This document shows positions 39,935-50,314 of a stretch of 64,000 nucleotides of DNA, piece after piece. The position numbers and the translations under genes were made by a program. The stretch covers positions 1 to 64,000 of the forward strand of contig DUEK01000012.1 of the NCBI GenBank assembly GCA_011192155.1, given 5' to 3'. The first letter of the stretch is position 1; every line of letters starts with the position of its first letter. A model generated the notes under the pieces. It was not told where the DNA came from and did not search any database. It was given only the letters and a program-made list of their open reading frames with translations. The stretch is from Thermoflexia bacterium. GTDB taxonomy: Bacteria > Chloroflexota > Anaerolineae > B4-G1.

Positions 39935-40740
39935 TCAGAATGGCCGTTTCAAAAAGTCAATAGCGCACTGCGAGTTCCCGCGCTCGTTGTACACCCTTTT
40001 CCGTCGCTGGTGTGCCCGATAATAGGCATCAAAATGGCCTTCCACTGCCCATTTGCATACACCAATTCAGTAAAATCGGTGTAAACCACCTGGAAAAGGT
40101 CAATTTCTTCCATCTGAGCCACCAAATTGGCCAGCCCCCCGCCTCGGTGATGGCCCGTTGGATACCGCTCGGCCTGGGACGGTGGGTGCTGCGCAAGATG
40201 GACAAGTCCCACGTACCCAGCAGTCGTTCCACGACTTTGTGATTGACGGTGGTTTTGTACTCGTCGCGCAGCAGTTCGGGCATGATCCGAGGCACACCGT
40301 ATTCTGGATGGTATCGGGTAATTTCCTCCAAGGTAGGGCGCAGGTGAGTGAACTTCTCCTCGTAGTCCACTTTGTGCTTCTTGCGATAGTACCAGGTCGA
40401 CTTGGGCAGTTCCACGACGTCCAATACGAAATTCAGGCCATACGTATCTTTAACTGATTCCACCAGAGCCACTTTGTGCTCCGTCGTCATGTGGCCCGCC
40501 CCAAGAAGTTTTTTAAAAGCGCGATTTCCACCTCTTTCTTGCCGATCAATCGTTCCAGATCAGCGATACGTCGCTCGTATTCGGCCACTCGGGGCCTTTC
40601 TCGAAGAACGCTTCCTTCCAAGCACCGACCGTATTGGAATGGATGCCATACACTTTCACTACTTGCCCCGTACTCTTGTCGCCCGTCAGTAATTCGGTGA
40701 CCACCTGGGACTCTAGTTCTGTCGAGTATCTCTTTGCCAT
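39935..40740 (-). pseudogene. Decayed IS3-family transposase (orfA-orfB remnant)
   Basis: The 5' part (40740 to about 40590) encodes an OrfA helix-turn-helix, MAKRYSTELESQVVTELLTGDKS... HSNTVGAWKEAFF. A frameshift there breaks it: one frame over, VAEYERRIADLERLIGKKEVEIALLKNF continues the normal leucine zipper. OrfB starts at 40490 with LVESVKDTYGL, ELPKSTWYYRK and YGVPRIMPELLRDE. A second frameshift near 40135 moves to VYTDFTELVYANGQWKA, holding the first catalytic Asp. The rest of the DDE core is missing: the sequence jumps to a probable tail (NERGNSQCAIDFLKRPF, stop at 39935). So it has at least two frameshifts and an internal deletion and cannot be active. IS ends were not found. Confidence 0.85.
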
Positions 40741-40784
40741 ATTGGCCTCCTCTTCTATCCTTTATCCTGGAGTCTGGCGTTTTT

Positions 40785-40847
40785 GTTCGTAGTGACGGCT
40801 TCAGCCGTCCAAAAGGCTCAAAAGCGGCTAAAGCCGCTACTACGAAC
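40785..40847. repeat. REP-like double hairpin (GTTCGTAGT...ACTACGAAC)
   Basis: The ends are GTTCGTAGT and ACTACGAAC. Inside, GACGGCTTCAGCCGTC and GCGGCTAAAGCCGC each form a hairpin, joined by AAAAGGCTCAAAA. This resembles REP/BIME-type units that are mobilised by Y1-type transposases. There is no direct duplication at the ends. Confidence 0.8.
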
Positions 40848-40981
40848 CCCCATATCTAGCGCCTTTATTGTTGCCTACCCCAAGATATGGGCATTCTGAA
40901 AATTTGCCAGACTCGAGCTTTATCATCTCACACTTGCCAGAGGAGGTCAACATATAACCACTACCGCGCCAGGAAACTGTC

Positions 40982-41095
40982 TGGCTACCGGGCATCTTTT
41001 ACGACCGCGATCACTGCCTCGCCTACGAGCGCTGTGGGGACATGCTCGTCCTGCGCAACGTGGGCCGCCACGACGAGACGCTCAAACACCCCTAA
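40982..41095 (+). other. Possible gene remnant in the gap upstream of the fusA end
   Basis: The 359-base gap from 40741 to 41099 holds the REP-like repeat and a short reading frame open from 40958, with WLPGIFYDRDHCLAYERCGD followed by a stop at 41093. The cysteine-containing stretch could be the tail of a decayed gene, but it has no start and no certain homologue that I know. I give it little weight. Confidence 0.2.
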
Positions 41096-41099
41096 TTCT

Positions 41100-43226
41100 C
41101 TACCGTTTTGAAACTTTCCCCTCTTCCCGGCGCTGTTTAATGACCCGTTCAGCAATGGAATCCGGCACAAAATCGTAGCGGCGGAACTCGAGCGTGAATG
41201 TGCCCCGGCCCTGAGTAAGGCTGCGCAGATCAGTGGCATAGCCCCGGGCCTCGGCCAGTGGAACCTCGCCATTCACGTTGCGTAATTGACCGCGCACGTT
41301 CATCGCACTCACGCTGCCGCGCCGCCGGCCGATGTCGGCCACGACCACCCCCAGGTGATCCTCACCGACGTTGATGTCGGCGTGCATCACCGGTTCGAGC
41401 AAGGCGGGATTGGCCTGTCGCACCACCTGCCGCACTGCCATTGAGCCGGCGATCTGAAAGTCCATCGAGGCCGAGTCCACCTCGTGGAACTTGCCGCCCA
41501 GCAGCGTCACGCGCACATCAGTGACCGGGTAGCCAGCGATGACGCCCTTCTCCAGCGCATTGCGCACGCCCAATTCGGTTGGGCGCACAAACTCTTCGGG
41601 AAATTCAGAACGAGGGGCCTCGTCCTCGAAAACTACGCCCTCTCCACGCTCCAGCGGTTCGATGCGCAGATCAACCTCGGCAAAGTGCCCGTGCCCGCCG
41701 CTCTGTTTCTTGTACGCCTTTGTTATCTCGAGCGCGCGGCGCACCGTCTCACGGTAAGAGACCTGGGGGGGGCTGACGTGCAGCGACAGGCCATACTCCC
41801 GTCGCAACCGTTCCACGGCGACTTCCAAGTGCAGTTCACCCATCCCGGAGAGCACCTCCTCTTCCGTCTCTGGGTCAAAGTGCTCGATCAACGTGGGGTC
41901 TTCATCGCACAATCGCCTCACGGCCTGACGCAGTTTCTCCTGTTCTTTGCTGGAAGCCGCCTTCAACGCCACAGCAATGACCGGATCGGGGAACTTGAAC
42001 GTCTCCAGGGCAATGGGGTGGTCTGGGTCGCAGAGCGTGTCGCCGGTGATGGCCGACTTGACGCCCACCAGAGCCACCACGTCGCTGGCCGCCATGTGAT
42101 CCACCTGCTCGCGCCGATTGGCGTGCATACGGTAGATACGACCCACCCGCTCCTCCACGTCGGCGCGCGGGTTGTAGACTGTCTGTCCCACCTTCAGTTG
42201 GCCGGAAAAGACACGCACCCAGGTCAAGTGCCCCACGTGGGGATCGGTGACGATCTTGAAGGCCGCGGCGCACAAGGGGGCATCGGCGTCATCGGCCCGC
42301 TCAGTGATTTCCTCCGCGCTGCCCGGCACGACGCCCAGGATAGGAGCCATATCCACCGGCGCCGGCAGATAAGACACGATACTATCAAGTAAGGGTTGCA
42401 CGCCAATGCGGTTGCGTGAAGCGCCGCACAGAACCGGCGTCAGTTCACCGGCGATGGTGGCCCGCCGCAGCGCGGACTGGAGGGCTGCCATATCCGGTTC
42501 ATCCCCCGCCAGTCGTTGCTTCAGCAATACATCGTCCGTCTCGCAGATGGCGTCCAGCAACGCCGCCCGCGCCACGGCGGCTCGCTCTTGCATCGCGGGC
42601 GGGATCGGTTTCACCACCGGATCGTCTACCAGATTGCCAGTGGGCGATCCGACGCCGTCCCGCCAGACCAACGCCTGCTGACTGAGCAGATCCACGACAC
42701 CGGTGAACTCGCCTTCGCGGCCAATCGGGAGCTGTAACGGAATCGCGTTTGGCGTGAGCCGTTCGCGCGCCTCTCCAGCTACGCGCTCGAAATCGGCCCC
42801 CAGCCGGTCGAGCTTGTTGATATAGATGATGCGCGCCAGGTTCTCGCGGTTGGCGTGCATCCAGACCGACTCGGTCTGCGGTTCGACGCCGCCCACAGCG
42901 CACAACACGATCACGGCCCCATCAATGACGCGAATGGAGCGCACGACTTCGGCGGTGAAGTCAATGTGACCGGGCGTATCAATCAGGTTAATGCGATGAC
43001 CCTGCCAGTGGCAAGCGGTCGCGGCAGACATAATCGTGATGCCGCGCTCTCGCTCCTGATCCATCCAGTCCAGTTGCGTGTCGCCGTCATCAATGTTCCC
43101 GGTGCGATGGATGCGCCCCGTGTAATATAAAATCGCCTCCGACGTGGTCGTCTTGCCGGCATCCACGTGGGCAAAGATACCGATGATGCGTACTTTTTTG
43201 ATTGGTGACTCTTTCTTCTTGGCCAT
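41100..43226 (-). CDS. fusA: Elongation factor G-like translational GTPase
   Basis: 708 residues, ATG 43226 with GAGG upstream. G-domain motifs are AHVDAGKTTTSEAILYYTG (G1), DQERERGITI (G2), DTPGHIDFTAEV (G3) and INKLDR (G4). Domains II-V follow, with GGHGHFAEVDLRIEPL (domain IV) and DVRVTLLGGKFHEVDSASMDFQIAG. EF-G moves tRNAs and mRNA after peptide transfer and helps recycle ribosomes. There is no rpsL, rpsG or tuf beside it, and the GGHGHFAEVDLRIEPL and LLGGKFHEVDS forms are also common in EF-G paralogues (FusA2), so this may be the second EF-G of the genome. It is divergent from atpA and has its own promoter. Confidence 0.88.
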   Translation of the reverse strand: MAKKKESPIKKVRIIGIFAHVDAGKTTTSEAILYYTGRIHRTGNIDDGDTQLDWMDQERERGITIMSAATACHWQGHRINLIDTPGHIDFTAEVVRSIRVIDGAVIVLCAVGGVEPQTESVWMHANRENLARIIYINKLDRLGADFERVAGEARERLTPNAIPLQLPIGREGEFTGVVDLLSQQALVWRDGVGSPTGNLVDDPVVKPIPPAMQERAAVARAALLDAICETDDVLLKQRLAGDEPDMAALQSALRRATIAGELTPVLCGASRNRIGVQPLLDSIVSYLPAPVDMAPILGVVPGSAEEITERADDADAPLCAAAFKIVTDPHVGHLTWVRVFSGQLKVGQTVYNPRADVEERVGRIYRMHANRREQVDHMAASDVVALVGVKSAITGDTLCDPDHPIALETFKFPDPVIAVALKAASSKEQEKLRQAVRRLCDEDPTLIEHFDPETEEEVLSGMGELHLEVAVERLRREYGLSLHVSPPQVSYRETVRRALEITKAYKKQSGGHGHFAEVDLRIEPLERGEGVVFEDEAPRSEFPEEFVRPTELGVRNALEKGVIAGYPVTDVRVTLLGGKFHEVDSASMDFQIAGSMAVRQVVRQANPALLEPVMHADINVGEDHLGVVVADIGRRRGSVSAMNVRGQLRNVNGEVPLAEARGYATDLRSLTQGRGTFTLEFRRYDFVPDSIAERVIKQRREEGKVSKR

Positions 43227-43327
43227 ACTTCTTACCTCACATTTTCTTTAGCAAAACCGTACAAAAAAACGCCCAGCCGCCAACGTGCATGATGGCTGAA
43301 CGCCCATTTCACACAAGCAAGTGCAAC

Positions 43328-43355
43328 ATTATACCAGAAAATCAGCAATTGACCA
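43328..43355 (-). promoter_or_regulatory. fusA promoter
   Basis: TGGTCA (43355-43350), a 16-bp spacer, and TATAAT (43333-43328) preceded by CTGG, an extended -10 on the minus strand. The MITE at 43367 starts just upstream of the -35 region. Confidence 0.7.
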
Positions 43356-43366
43356 GGTATGCGGAA

Positions 43367-43509
43367 TTGGTGATTACCCACATGTTCAAATGTGACTGCA
43401 TTGATCCTGTTTTCTTTCACCGCAGAGGCCGCAAAGCACGCAGAGAAGGCCTTTTTGACTATCTCTGCGACCTCTGCGCGCTCAGCGGTGAGATGTGGGT
43501 AATCACCAG
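43367..43509. mobile_element. MITE-like element, family B, copy 2
   Basis: A 143-bp copy of the element at 18858 with TTGGTGATTACCCACAT and ATGTGGGTAATCACCA ends and the same CCGCAGAGG core. No target duplication is detected, so it is older or was inserted differently. It lies exactly between the divergent fusA and atpA promoters; together these explain the 378-base gap. The ORF at 43202-43570 is repeat-derived. Confidence 0.9.
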
Positions 43510-43520
43510 ACATTTTTCAC

Positions 43521-43549
43521 TGGACAAATCTTTCAAAATCGTGTATCAT
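43521..43549 (+). promoter_or_regulatory. atpA operon promoter
   Basis: TGGACA, a 17-bp spacer, TATCAT at 43544-43549, 55 bases before the atpA ATG. The -35 box starts 11 bases after the MITE ends. Confidence 0.75.
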
Positions 43550-43604
43550 TCTAAAGTTGTGCTAATGTAAATAGACTTTTGCTATATAAATGGAGAGGTA
43601 GGCG

Positions 43605-45167
43605 ATGGCTGAGATTCAAACCCGTGATATCCTGCAAGACCTGGCAACCACGTTGCATGAACAGATCGAAGAGTTCCAGCCGACTGTCGAGGCGGTGGAT
43701 GTTGGTACCGTCATTGAGGTTGGCGACGGGATCGCCCGGGCTTCGGGGCTTGCCAACGTGTTGATGAGCGAGTTGGTCGAGTTCGAGGGCGGCGTTCCTG
43801 GTATTGCCTTCAACCTAGAGGTGGATAACGTTGGTATCATCATCACCGGTGACTATACGGAAATTGAGGAGGGCCAGACCGTGAGGGGCACGGGGCGCAT
43901 CGTCTCCGTTCCTGTGGGAGATGGGCTTCTGGGCCGCGTGGTAGACGCGCTGGGCCAGCCGGTGGATGGGAAAGGGCCTATCGCTGCCGACCGTCGCCGT
44001 CCCATTGAGCGCGCCGCGCCGGGCGTGATCGAGCGCCAGAACGTGGATACCCCTGTGCAGACTGGCATCAAGGCGATAGACGCAATGACGCCCATCGGAC
44101 GGGGTCAGCGAGAGCTCATTATCGGCGACCGCCAGATTGGCAAGACGGCCATCGCGCTGGACGCCATCATCAACCAGCGCGACAAAGATCTGATCTGCAT
44201 CTATGTGGCGATTGGGCAGAAAAGGTCCCAGGTTGCCCAGGTGGTGGCGACATTGGAGCAGTATGGGGCGCTGGATCACACCGTCGTCGTCGTTGCTTCC
44301 GCCTCGGAACCGGCGGCGCTCCAGTACATCGCCCCTTACGCCGGGTGCGCGATGGGCGAGGAGTTTATGGCGCAGGGCAAAGACGCCCTCATTATTTACG
44401 ACGACTTGACCAAGCACGCCTGGGCCTATCGGCAAGTCAGCCTCCTCCTCCGCCGCCCTCCTGGGCGCGAGGCCTACCCCGGCGACATCTTTTACCTGCA
44501 CTCGCGACTGTTGGAGCGAGCGGCCCGCATGCACGATGACCTGGGCGGCGGCAGCTTGACCGCGCTACCCATCGTCGAGACCCAGTTGGGCGACATTGCT
44601 ACCTACATTCCCACCAACGTTATCTCTATCACCGATGGCCAGATTTTCCTGGAAGCCGATATGTTCAACGCCGGCATCCGCCCGGCAATGAATGTGGGCG
44701 TCTCCGTCTCCCGCGTGGGAGGCGACGCGCAGACCAAGGCGATCTCGCAAGTGGCGGGACGGCTGCGGATGGACATGGCCCAGTTCCGCGAACTGGCCGC
44801 ATTTGCCCAGTTTGGCTCCGACCTAGACGAGTCCACGCTGCGCCGCTTGGAGCGTGGTCGCCGCCTGACGGAAATTCTCAAGCAGCCCCAGTACGAACCG
44901 GCGCCGTTGGAAGAAGAGGTCATCATCATATATGCGGGCACGCACGGCTATTGCGACGCTGTGCCCCTGGAGCGGATGCGCCAGTACGAAGTGGCCCTGC
45001 TAACCTTTATGCGCGCGCAACACCCCGACGTCGGCGCCGACATCGTCGCACAGACCAAGATCACAGAAGAGAACGAGGTCAAGCTACAAGCCGCGCTGGA
45101 AGAGTTCAATCAGACGTGGGTTACGCCAGACAGCGCAGTGGAGACGAGCAGTGGCGACAGCGCGTGA
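43605..45167 (+). CDS. atpA: ATP synthase F1 alpha subunit
   Basis: 520 residues, ATG 43605 with GGAGAGG upstream. Alpha subunit marks are the N-terminal beta barrel with [11 protein letters not shown], the P-loop [15 protein letters not shown] near 174-182, and the signature [17 protein letters not shown]. Non-catalytic nucleotide-binding subunit of the F1 head. The gene opens a unit of alpha, gamma, beta, epsilon and mreB. The delta subunit (atpH) and the F0 genes that normally precede atpA are absent: the gene upstream is a divergent fusA. The gamma start overlaps its end by 17 bases. Confidence 0.98.
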   Translation: MAEIQTRDILQDLATTLHEQIEEFQPTVEAVDVGTVIEVGDGIARASGLANVLMSELVEFEGGVPGIAFNLEVDNVGIIITGDYTEIEEGQTVRGTGRIVSVPVGDGLLGRVVDALGQPVDGKGPIAADRRRPIERAAPGVIERQNVDTPVQTGIKAIDAMTPIGRGQRELIIGDRQIGKTAIALDAIINQRDKDLICIYVAIGQKRSQVAQVVATLEQYGALDHTVVVVASASEPAALQYIAPYAGCAMGEEFMAQGKDALIIYDDLTKHAWAYRQVSLLLRRPPGREAYPGDIFYLHSRLLERAARMHDDLGGGSLTALPIVETQLGDIATYIPTNVISITDGQIFLEADMFNAGIRPAMNVGVSVSRVGGDAQTKAISQVAGRLRMDMAQFRELAAFAQFGSDLDESTLRRLERGRRLTEILKQPQYEPAPLEEEVIIIYAGTHGYCDAVPLERMRQYEVALLTFMRAQHPDVGADIVAQTKITEENEVKLQAALEEFNQTWVTPDSAVETSSGDSA

Positions 45168-46053
45168 AATCAAGCGACGCATCCAGAGTATCCGCAACCT
45201 GGGCCAGGTGACGCGGGCGTTGCAGGCTGTAGCCGCGTCCAACGTGCGCAAAGCGCAGGCTGCCGCGCTGGCGACGCGCGCTTACTCCAATGCTGCCTGG
45301 GAAGTCATTGCTCGCCTGGGCGCGGCCAGCGACGAGGCGCTGCATCCCCTGCTAACCCGCCGCGCGCCGGTAGAGAACGTTCTCATCGTACTCGTGTCCG
45401 GCGACCGGGGGTTGTGTGGCGCATACAATCAAAACATTGTGCGGGTCGCGCAGAATTTTGTCAAGAGGCGGGATCTGCCAATTCGCTACATCACTGTCGG
45501 ACGACGGGGCCGAGATATGATCTGGCGCGCAGGCGCCGAGATCGTAGCCGAGTTTCATGGCCTGCCGGCAGTGCCCAGCCTGGTTGATGTCTCTGCCATC
45601 GCCCGCGCCGCCATTGACGAGTTCCTGGAGGGCCGGGCCGACGAGGTCTACCTGGCGCGCACAGACTTTATCAACCTATTGAGGCAAAACCCCGTCATTC
45701 AACGCCTGCTTCCGCTGCACACTGCTGAACTCGGCGGACTGGAAGAAACGCAGGCTATGGCGGAGTATATCGTGGATGTACGGCCCACGCAGGTAGCAGA
45801 GTATATCTATGAACCCGATGCCGCCACCGTGTTGAACGAAATCCTGCCACGCTTCACCGAGCTACAGGTTTACCAGGCCATGCTTGAAGCGCACGCCAGC
45901 GAGTATGCAGCGCGTATGGTCGCCATGCGTAACGCGACGGATAATGCAGCCGTGCTGGTTGATGATCTGACGTTGGATTATAACAAAGCCCGTCAGAGCA
46001 TCATCACCAGCGAGTTGTTGGACATTGTGGGCGGGGCGGTGGTCCCGGCGTGA
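45151..46053 (+). CDS. atpG: ATP synthase F1 gamma subunit
   Basis: 300 residues from GTG 45151, overlapping the atpA end by 17 bases. N-terminal coiled coil ([34 protein letters not shown]), then [21 protein letters not shown], and the C-terminal helix [44 protein letters not shown] are all typical. This is the rotor shaft inside the alpha-beta ring. The atpD start follows after 66 bases. Confidence 0.97.
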   Translation: MATAREIKRRIQSIRNLGQVTRALQAVAASNVRKAQAAALATRAYSNAAWEVIARLGAASDEALHPLLTRRAPVENVLIVLVSGDRGLCGAYNQNIVRVAQNFVKRRDLPIRYITVGRRGRDMIWRAGAEIVAEFHGLPAVPSLVDVSAIARAAIDEFLEGRADEVYLARTDFINLLRQNPVIQRLLPLHTAELGGLEETQAMAEYIVDVRPTQVAEYIYEPDAATVLNEILPRFTELQVYQAMLEAHASEYAARMVAMRNATDNAAVLVDDLTLDYNKARQSIITSELLDIVGGAVVPA

Positions 46054-47520
<1,467 letters not shown>

Positions 47521-47528
47521 GAGGACAC

Positions 47529-47975
47529 GTGACTGGCTTAAAATTGACCATCGTCTCTCCAGAGCAAGAGCTGTACAGCGGCAAAGTGGACATCGTCCTT
47601 GCGCCGGGCATTGATGGGCAGTTGGGCATCCTGCCCAATCACGCGTCGCTGATCACAAAGTTGGCAGAGGGAGAACTGTGCGCCAGGATAGGGGCGGAGG
47701 AGTACTACTTTGCTATTCACGGTGGCTTTATGCACGTCTTGCCCGATGAAGTGATCGTTCTGGCCGATGTGGCCGAACGGGCCGGCGAGATTGACGCTGC
47801 GCGAGCGGAAAAAGCCCGCCAGCGCGCGTTGGGATTGTTGACCAAGTCTCCGCCCGAAGAACGACGCTTGACCGAGGTGGCTCTGCGACGCTCACAAGTG
47901 CGACTCAAGGTGGCGCGCCGCCGGCGACGCCGGCACACCACACTGTCATACCCTGGGGTGGACGACGGTGTGTAG
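47529..47975 (+). CDS. atpC: ATP synthase F1 epsilon subunit
   Basis: 148 residues from GTG 47529 with AGGAGG upstream. The beta-sandwich domain is clear: LKLTIVSPEQELYSGKVDIVLAPGIDGQLGILPNHASLITKLAEGELCAR and FAIHGGFMHVLPDEVIVLADVAERAGEID. The C-terminal helical domain ends in an Arg-rich tail (RRSQVRLKVARRRRRR), longer and more basic than usual. It is part of the rotor and can inhibit the enzyme. It is followed by mreB after 16 bases. Confidence 0.95.
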   Translation: MTGLKLTIVSPEQELYSGKVDIVLAPGIDGQLGILPNHASLITKLAEGELCARIGAEEYYFAIHGGFMHVLPDEVIVLADVAERAGEIDAARAEKARQRALGLLTKSPPEERRLTEVALRRSQVRLKVARRRRRRHTTLSYPGVDDGV

Positions 47976-47991
47976 AGCGAGAGGAGACTGA

Positions 47992-48996
47992 ATGTTTGGC
48001 AAGAAACTCGGGATTGACTTGGGCACAGTCAACGTATTGGTACACGTGCAAGGGCGGGGGATCGTTTTGCAGGAACCTTCGGTTGTCGCTATCTCGGTAG
48101 ATGAATACGCGATCAGAGCTGTGGGTGAGGAGGCTAAAGCTATGCTCGGCCGCACGCCGGACGTAATTGAGGTGGTGCGACCGTTGCGCGACGGCGTTAT
48201 TGCGGACTATCAGGTGACCAGGCGAATGTTAGAGTACTTTATTCGCAAGGCTGTTGGTGGTTTGGGCTTGTTCAAACCGCGTGTGATGATCAGTGTGCCG
48301 TATGGGGTGACGAGTGTAGAAAAGCGAGCGGTGCGCAAGGCGGCGATGGAAGCGGGCGCCAGCCGGGCGCATCTGATACCGGAACCTTTGGCCGGCGCGC
48401 TGGGAGCTGACTTACCGATCGGCACGCCGGCGGGCACCATGGTCGTAGACCTGGGGGGCGGCGCGACCGAGGCGGCCGTCTTTGCGATGAACGGGATCGT
48501 GGTGGCAAATTCGGTCCGCGTTGGCGGCCTACGTATGGATGAGGCGATTGCGGCCTACGTCCGTCGCAAGTTCAACCTGATGATCGGCCAGCCGACGGCG
48601 GAGGCGATCAAGATCGGCATCGGCTCGGCGCTGTCATTGGATGAGGAGTTGGAGATGGAGGTGCAGGGCCGCGATCAGGTAGCCGGATTGCCCCGCGTCA
48701 TCACGATCAACTCGGAAGAAGTAACCGAGGCGCTCTCTGAACCTCTAGCGGCGGTGCTCTCTGTGATTCGGTCTGTGTTGGAGAGAACGCCGCCGGAGCT
48801 ATCGGCAGACATTATGAATCGAGGCATGGTACTGCTCGGCGGCGGGGCGCTGTTGCGCCGGTTGGATGAATTGATCGCGCGCGAGACGGGTGTACCCACT
48901 TATGCGGCCAACGCCCCCATCGCCTGCGTGGCGCTGGGGGCAGGACAGGCACTGGAGCAGTATGATATTCTCCGGCGCAGTGTGCCTGGATTGTAG
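47992..48996 (+). CDS. mreB: Rod-shape protein MreB/Mbl
   Basis: 334 residues, actin-like. Phosphate-1 motif [56 protein letters not shown], phosphate-2 [21 protein letters not shown], and the adenosine motif [15 protein letters not shown]. It forms membrane-bound filaments that guide wall synthesis. It lies 16 bases after atpC and is followed by a terminator, so it is expressed with the ATPase genes. MreC and MreD are not here. Confidence 0.95.
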   Translation: MFGKKLGIDLGTVNVLVHVQGRGIVLQEPSVVAISVDEYAIRAVGEEAKAMLGRTPDVIEVVRPLRDGVIADYQVTRRMLEYFIRKAVGGLGLFKPRVMISVPYGVTSVEKRAVRKAAMEAGASRAHLIPEPLAGALGADLPIGTPAGTMVVDLGGGATEAAVFAMNGIVVANSVRVGGLRMDEAIAAYVRRKFNLMIGQPTAEAIKIGIGSALSLDEELEMEVQGRDQVAGLPRVITINSEEVTEALSEPLAAVLSVIRSVLERTPPELSADIMNRGMVLLGGGALLRRLDELIARETGVPTYAANAPIACVALGAGQALEQYDILRRSVPGL

Positions 48997-49019
48997 CGCA
49001 TCACCGCCGCCAACGATGG

Positions 49020-49056
49020 AACCCTAAAGGTTTTCCGAAACCTTTAGGGTTTTTTC
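49020..49056 (+). terminator. atp-mreB terminator (TTTCNGAAA-class hairpin)
   Basis: AACCCTAAAGGTTT pairs perfectly with AAACCTTTAGGGTT around a TCCG loop, then a T-run (TTTTT). It begins 23 bases after the mreB stop. The 140 bases from 49057 to 49198 hold no full gene; a minus-strand frame there carries ACNKCGGQL and a stop but has no start. Confidence 0.9.
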
Positions 49057-49198
49057 CAGCTATCGGGTCTACTCAGACTTGTGGAGTAAGCACTCGTGTC
49101 TAGTCATCCATTTTCAACTGTCCCCCGCATTTGTTGCAGGCAATCTTCTGGTTGCGGTTCACCTGAATTGGCGCGAGACATTTCCTTTCTCCATTGTG

Positions 49199-49227
49199 TT
49201 GTGAGACCGACTTCCTGATGGTATAAT
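49199..49227 (+). promoter_or_regulatory. Promoter of the flippase-like gene (leaderless)
   Basis: TTGTGA, a 17-bp spacer ending ATGG, TATAAT at 49222-49227. The ATG is at 49235, seven bases after the -10 box, so transcription begins at or next to the start codon. There is no room for a ribosome-binding site. Confidence 0.8.
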
Positions 49228-49234
49228 CCCCCTC

Positions 49235-50218
49235 ATGAAACGACAATGGAAACTATGGCTTGGATTGATCATCAGCGCGGCGGCGCTGGTTTTGGCGCTA
49301 CGGGGCATCAATGACCCGCGCCAGGTGGCGGCGGCGTTGGCCCAGGCGGAATACGTTTACCTTGTCCCGGCCACTGTGGGGATTTTTTGTTTTTTGTTTA
49401 CCCGCTCCGTCCGCTGGCGATTGTTGCTGGGGCCGCAGGTGAGCGTTTCTCGCTCCTTCTGGGTCACCAACATCGGCTACCTGGTGAGCAACGTACTCCC
49501 CTTCCGCTTGGGCGACCCGGCCCGGGCGGTGGTGATTGCGCGAGGCGGCGAAATATCAACCGCCGCCGCCTTCTCCACCGTCGTCGTGGAGCGGGTGCTG
49601 GATATGCTGATGGTGGTCGCTCTCTTGGCGGGCGTGGCCCCTTTTGTGAGCGGGACCGGCAGCGCGGTGAGCGCCGGCTTGATCGCGGGGGGCGCGGTGC
49701 TGGCTGCTTTGGCAGTGTTGCTGCTTCTGGCGTTCCGACCGGATTGGGGGCGGCGGGCGACGCGATGCGCGCTGGGCTGGATTCCCCGCCTGGACGGAGA
49801 GCGCTGGGCGCAGGCGTTCGATGGCCTGTTCGATGGCCTCGCTCCCCTGCGCTCCGGTCGGCGCGCGCTGGCGTTGTTGGCCTGGTCGGTGGTGACTTGG
49901 GCCTGTGTGGTTGCCTATTACGGGGCATTTCTACGGGCATTTTTGCCTCAACCCCCGGCCCTGGCCGCCCCTTTCCTCGTCTGCACCGTGGGGTTGGGGA
50001 TGGCGATACCCTCCTCGCCCGGCGCGATGGGCGTCTTTCACGCTGTCGCCCGCTACGGGCTGACTATTCCCTTTGGCGTGCCGGTGGATCAGGCGGTCAC
50101 TATCGCTTTTGCTATGCACACCTTCCAGTACGTGTTGGGCTGTCTGTTGGGATTGGTTGGGTTGTGGCAGGAGAGTCTCTCGCTAAGCTGGGTGCGGGAT
50201 CAGGCGACTAACGCATAA
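49235..50218 (+). CDS. Flippase-like/LPG synthase TM domain protein (UPF0104)
   Basis: 327 residues with about eight membrane helices. The pattern WKLWLGLIISAAALVLALRGIN, YLVPATVGIFCFLFTRSVRWRLLLGP, NIGYLVSNVLPFRLGDPARAVVIARGGEIS, AFSTVVVERVLDMLMV, and PSSPGAMGVFHAVARYGLTIPFGVP is typical of the UPF0104/lysylphosphatidylglycerol synthetase transmembrane family (Pfam LPG_synthase_TM), whose stand-alone members are often near glycosyltransferases. Here sugar enzymes follow it, so a role in lipid-linked sugar transport or envelope modification is likely (inference). It probably heads the cluster under its own leaderless promoter. Confidence 0.88.
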   Translation: MKRQWKLWLGLIISAAALVLALRGINDPRQVAAALAQAEYVYLVPATVGIFCFLFTRSVRWRLLLGPQVSVSRSFWVTNIGYLVSNVLPFRLGDPARAVVIARGGEISTAAAFSTVVVERVLDMLMVVALLAGVAPFVSGTGSAVSAGLIAGGAVLAALAVLLLLAFRPDWGRRATRCALGWIPRLDGERWAQAFDGLFDGLAPLRSGRRALALLAWSVVTWACVVAYYGAFLRAFLPQPPALAAPFLVCTVGLGMAIPSSPGAMGVFHAVARYGLTIPFGVPVDQAVTIAFAMHTFQYVLGCLLGLVGLWQESLSLSWVRDQATNA

Positions 50219-50239
50219 AGACCCTGCCGACGGTTTTGT

Positions 50240-50268
50240 TTGTGCGACTGTTGGCGTTGGGCTATAAT
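50240..50268 (+). promoter_or_regulatory. Promoter of the epimerase gene
   Basis: TTGTGC, a 17-bp spacer, TATAAT at 50263-50268, 46 bases upstream of the ATG; AAAGGAGA lies before the start codon. Confidence 0.7.
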
Positions 50269-50314
50269 AGACTGGTCGCTTGGTGCGCAGAATCTGTATA
50301 CAAAAGGAGACTGA

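Noticed and set aside
43202-43570. 122-aa ORF with a peptide shared with 18420-19010
   Set aside because: The shared part (FFHRRGRKAR) is family B MITE sequence in one frame; it is not a gene.
49057-49198. Minus-strand zinc-ribbon-like frame (ACNKCGGQL)
   Set aside because: There is no start codon in frame and it overlaps the leaderless promoter; perhaps a remnant, not supportable as a gene.
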